This document shows, piece by piece, positions 5,831-7,235 of a stretch of 7,235 nucleotides of DNA (position 1 is its first letter; each line of letters starts with the position of its first letter). This DNA is from DAOUCP01 sp034432155 (GTDB lineage Bacteria > Chloroflexota > Anaerolineae > Epilineales > Epilineaceae). The notes under the pieces were generated by a model. That model saw nothing but the letters and a program-made list of their open reading frames with translations, was not told the DNA's origin and did not search any database. The position numbers were made by a program, and so were the translations under genes. The stretch lies in the NCBI GenBank assembly GCA_034432155.1, contig DAOUCP010000074.1:1-7235 (forward strand). Direction: 5' to 3'.

Positions 5831-6877
5831 GTGGCGTTGTTCTACCTCCTGCATGGCAGCGATGAGTTCTCTATCGCCGAGGCGGTGGCCAGTCTGCGGA
5901 CGCGCCTGGCGGCCAGCGACCCGATGGCTGAGCTCAACATCGTCGAGCTGGATGGGCGCGACCTGGCGGTGTCGGAACTGCGGGCCACCGCCGATACCAT
6001 TCCCTTCTTCGGCGAGCGTCGGCTGGTCATCGTCCGGGGCCTGGTCGGCCGCTGCAATCCGCGACAGGGCGAGGCTCGAAGCCGCAAGGCGCTGGCCGAC
6101 GAGCTGATCGCCTATCTGCCGCACCTGGCCCCCAGTTGCCGCCTGGTGTTGGTCGAGGGCCCTCTCGATCGCCAGAATCCGATCCTGCGCTGGGTCCAGG
6201 AATGGTTGAGCGCGCAGCCCAAGCCGGACGAGGCTGGCTATGTGCGCGAGTTCCCGTCCCCCTCCCCGCAGGCCTTCCCGACATGGCTGGCAGCCCGAGC
6301 CGCCGCCATCGGCACTCGCATCGAGCCAGCGGCAGCGGAGGCACTGGCCGAGGCCCTCATTCGCGACAAGTCGGTGGACCTGCGGCTCGCCGCCTCGGAA
6401 CTCGAGAAGCTGGCCCTCTACGCCAGCGACCGCCCGATCAGCGCGGCGGATGTCATGACCCTGGTGAATCCGGTCAGCCTAAGCAGTGTCTTCGCCTTCG
6501 TGGACGCCCTGGCGGCTCGCGATGGGCCTGCGGCCGCCACGCAGCTGCATCGATTCCTGGATGCGGGCGAGCCACCCTTGCGGCTATTGTCGCTGATGGC
6601 TCGCCAGTTCCGTCTCTTGCTGCGGACCAGGGCACTTCTGGACGCTGGCACCAGCCCCGCCAGCTTGGCGTCGGAATTGGCGGTTCCGCCGTTCGTGGCC
6701 AAGAAGCTAGCTGGGCAAGCGCAGCGGTTCTCGGTGGCCTTTCTGCTCCGGAGCTTGCGGAAGCTCCGGGACCTGGATGGCGACATTAAGACCGGCCGGG
6801 CCGAGCCGGTGCTGGCCCTCGATCTGTTCGTCAGCTGGGTCTGCGCCCCCGCCGTGCCGCGCCGCGTCCCCCACTAA
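5831..6877 (+). CDS. holA: DNA polymerase III delta subunit
   Basis: The delta subunit is the clamp-loader component that opens the beta sliding clamp and hands it to primed DNA. The 348-residue product has the family's usual length and order. The N-terminal AAA+-like domain starts with LLHGSDEF (7-13) and contains FFGERRLVIVRG (59-70), the region that includes the clamp-contacting hydrophobic residues in known delta subunits. The middle domain contains DLRLAASELEKLALYA (183-198). The C-terminal collar domain carries VFAFVDALAARD (220-231) and the PLRLLSLMARQFRLLLR helix (249-265). Delta lacks the ATP-binding P-loop, and none is seen. The GTG start at 5831 has AGGA (5820-5823) overlapping the end of the upstream gene 7 bases before it, which fits translational coupling. 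The stop TAA at 6875-6877 overlaps the stop codon of the convergent transaldolase gene, leaving no room for a terminator between them. Confidence 0.9.
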   Translation: MALFYLLHGSDEFSIAEAVASLRTRLAASDPMAELNIVELDGRDLAVSELRATADTIPFFGERRLVIVRGLVGRCNPRQGEARSRKALADELIAYLPHLAPSCRLVLVEGPLDRQNPILRWVQEWLSAQPKPDEAGYVREFPSPSPQAFPTWLAARAAAIGTRIEPAAAEALAEALIRDKSVDLRLAASELEKLALYASDRPISAADVMTLVNPVSLSSVFAFVDALAARDGPAAATQLHRFLDAGEPPLRLLSLMARQFRLLLRTRALLDAGTSPASLASELAVPPFVAKKLAGQAQRFSVAFLLRSLRKLRDLDGDIKTGRAEPVLALDLFVSWVCAPAVPRRVPH

Positions 6878-7235
6878 TCGTCCGAGCCGCGCCCCAGGAA
6901 CCGCATTCGAGCTGCCACGGCCTCTACGTTGGCGCGGTAGGCGCGCTCAAAGGCCTCCAAGCCTTCGCGCAGCAACACGTCGCCGATCACCGACAAGTCG
7001 AATCCGTGTTCGGCCAGGGCATCGATGACCGCTATGGCGTCGCCGTCTTCCTCGGACAGCGCGTCCCGCGCGCAGCCATGGTCCCGGAACGCTTCCAGTG
7101 TGCTCAACGGGATGGTGTTGATCGTCCGCGGACCGGCCAGCTCCTCGACATACTTCACGTCCCGGTAAGCGGGATTCTTGGTTCTGGTGGAAGCCCAAAG
7201 CAGTCGCTGCGGGGGGGCGCCCGCCCCCGCCCCGC
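6874..7235 (-). CDS. tal: Transaldolase, C-terminal part (5' end beyond window)
   Basis: Transaldolase moves a dihydroxyacetone unit between sedoheptulose 7-phosphate and glyceraldehyde 3-phosphate in the non-oxidative pentose phosphate pathway. About 119 C-terminal residues are visible, ending at TAG 6876-6874. The signature RLLWASTRTKNPAYRDVKYV (7207-7148), then GPRTINTIPLSTLEAFRDHG, is typical of the longer transaldolases of Cyanobacteria, Actinobacteria and Chloroflexota. The frame continues upstream past GTG 7158 to the edge, so that GTG is internal. The Schiff-base lysine lies in the missing part. The final helices (EHGFDLSVIGDVLLREGLEA) and the prompt stop show a stand-alone enzyme, not the transaldolase-phosphoglucose isomerase fusion known in some relatives. 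The edge of the frame is low-complexity (GAGAGAPPQR) and has Arg where Gly or Ser is usual in LWASTxTKNP; homopolymer error in the G-runs is possible. Confidence 0.88.
   Translation of the reverse strand, partial: GAGAGAPPQRLLWASTRTKNPAYRDVKYVEELAGPRTINTIPLSTLEAFRDHGCARDALSEEDGDAIAVIDALAEHGFDLSVIGDVLLREGLEAFERAYRANVEAVAARMRFLGRGSDD

Noticed and set aside
4710..6107. Plus-strand open frame of 465 codons overlapping three genes
   Set aside because: Despite its length it overlaps the aminotransferase, DUF6391-like and holA genes out of frame. It has the Arg/Pro/Gly/Ala bias of a GC-rich shadow frame.
6136..6789. Plus-strand open frame of 217 codons inside holA
   Set aside because: It is an out-of-frame shadow of the delta subunit gene with no motifs of its own.

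Overview
The window is G+C-rich throughout (by eye about two thirds G+C, with G/C dominating third codon positions). It reads as ordinary chromosomal DNA from a bacterium, most likely Chloroflexota. The clues are a DUF6391-type protein, a transaldolase of the longer type with the LWAST..KNP signature, an NFACT protein with ER in place of DR, and TATAAT/AGGAGG-style signals. The phylum is an inference; no rRNA or lineage-specific marker is present. I see no mobile element, CRISPR array, tRNA or rRNA.

Layout. (1) Positions 1-1319, minus strand: a long open frame running off the left edge that encodes a HEAT-repeat protein with a TTG start. (2) Positions 1320-1550: a divergent promoter region with a sigma70-type promoter on each strand. 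A perfect 17-bp palindrome sits on the -35 box of the leftward promoter. (3) Positions 1551-1739, plus strand: an unrecognised 62-residue protein with a strong Shine-Dalgarno sequence. (4) Positions 1740-2103: a 364-base non-coding stretch rich in GC inverted repeats. (5) Positions 2104-3849: an RqcH/Rqc2-type NFACT ribosome quality control protein. (6) Positions 3985-5151: a class I/II PLP aminotransferase. (7) Positions 5308-5826: a DUF6391-like protein with two hydrophobic segments. (8) Positions 5831-6877: the DNA polymerase III delta subunit (holA), starting 4 bases after gene 7 stops. (9) Positions 6874-7235, minus strand: the C-terminal third of a transaldolase, convergent with holA, with the two stop codons overlapping.

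How the genes relate. Genes 5-8 share a strand, and genes 7-8 are almost certainly co-transcribed. Their known roles differ: nascent-chain tailing on stalled 50S subunits, amino-acid transamination, unknown, and clamp loading. This looks like a housekeeping cluster rather than a dedicated system. The left part, a HEAT protein divergent from a small protein across a shared operator-like palindrome, is the most plausible place for undescribed regulation. I found no convincing evidence of a novel multi-gene system.
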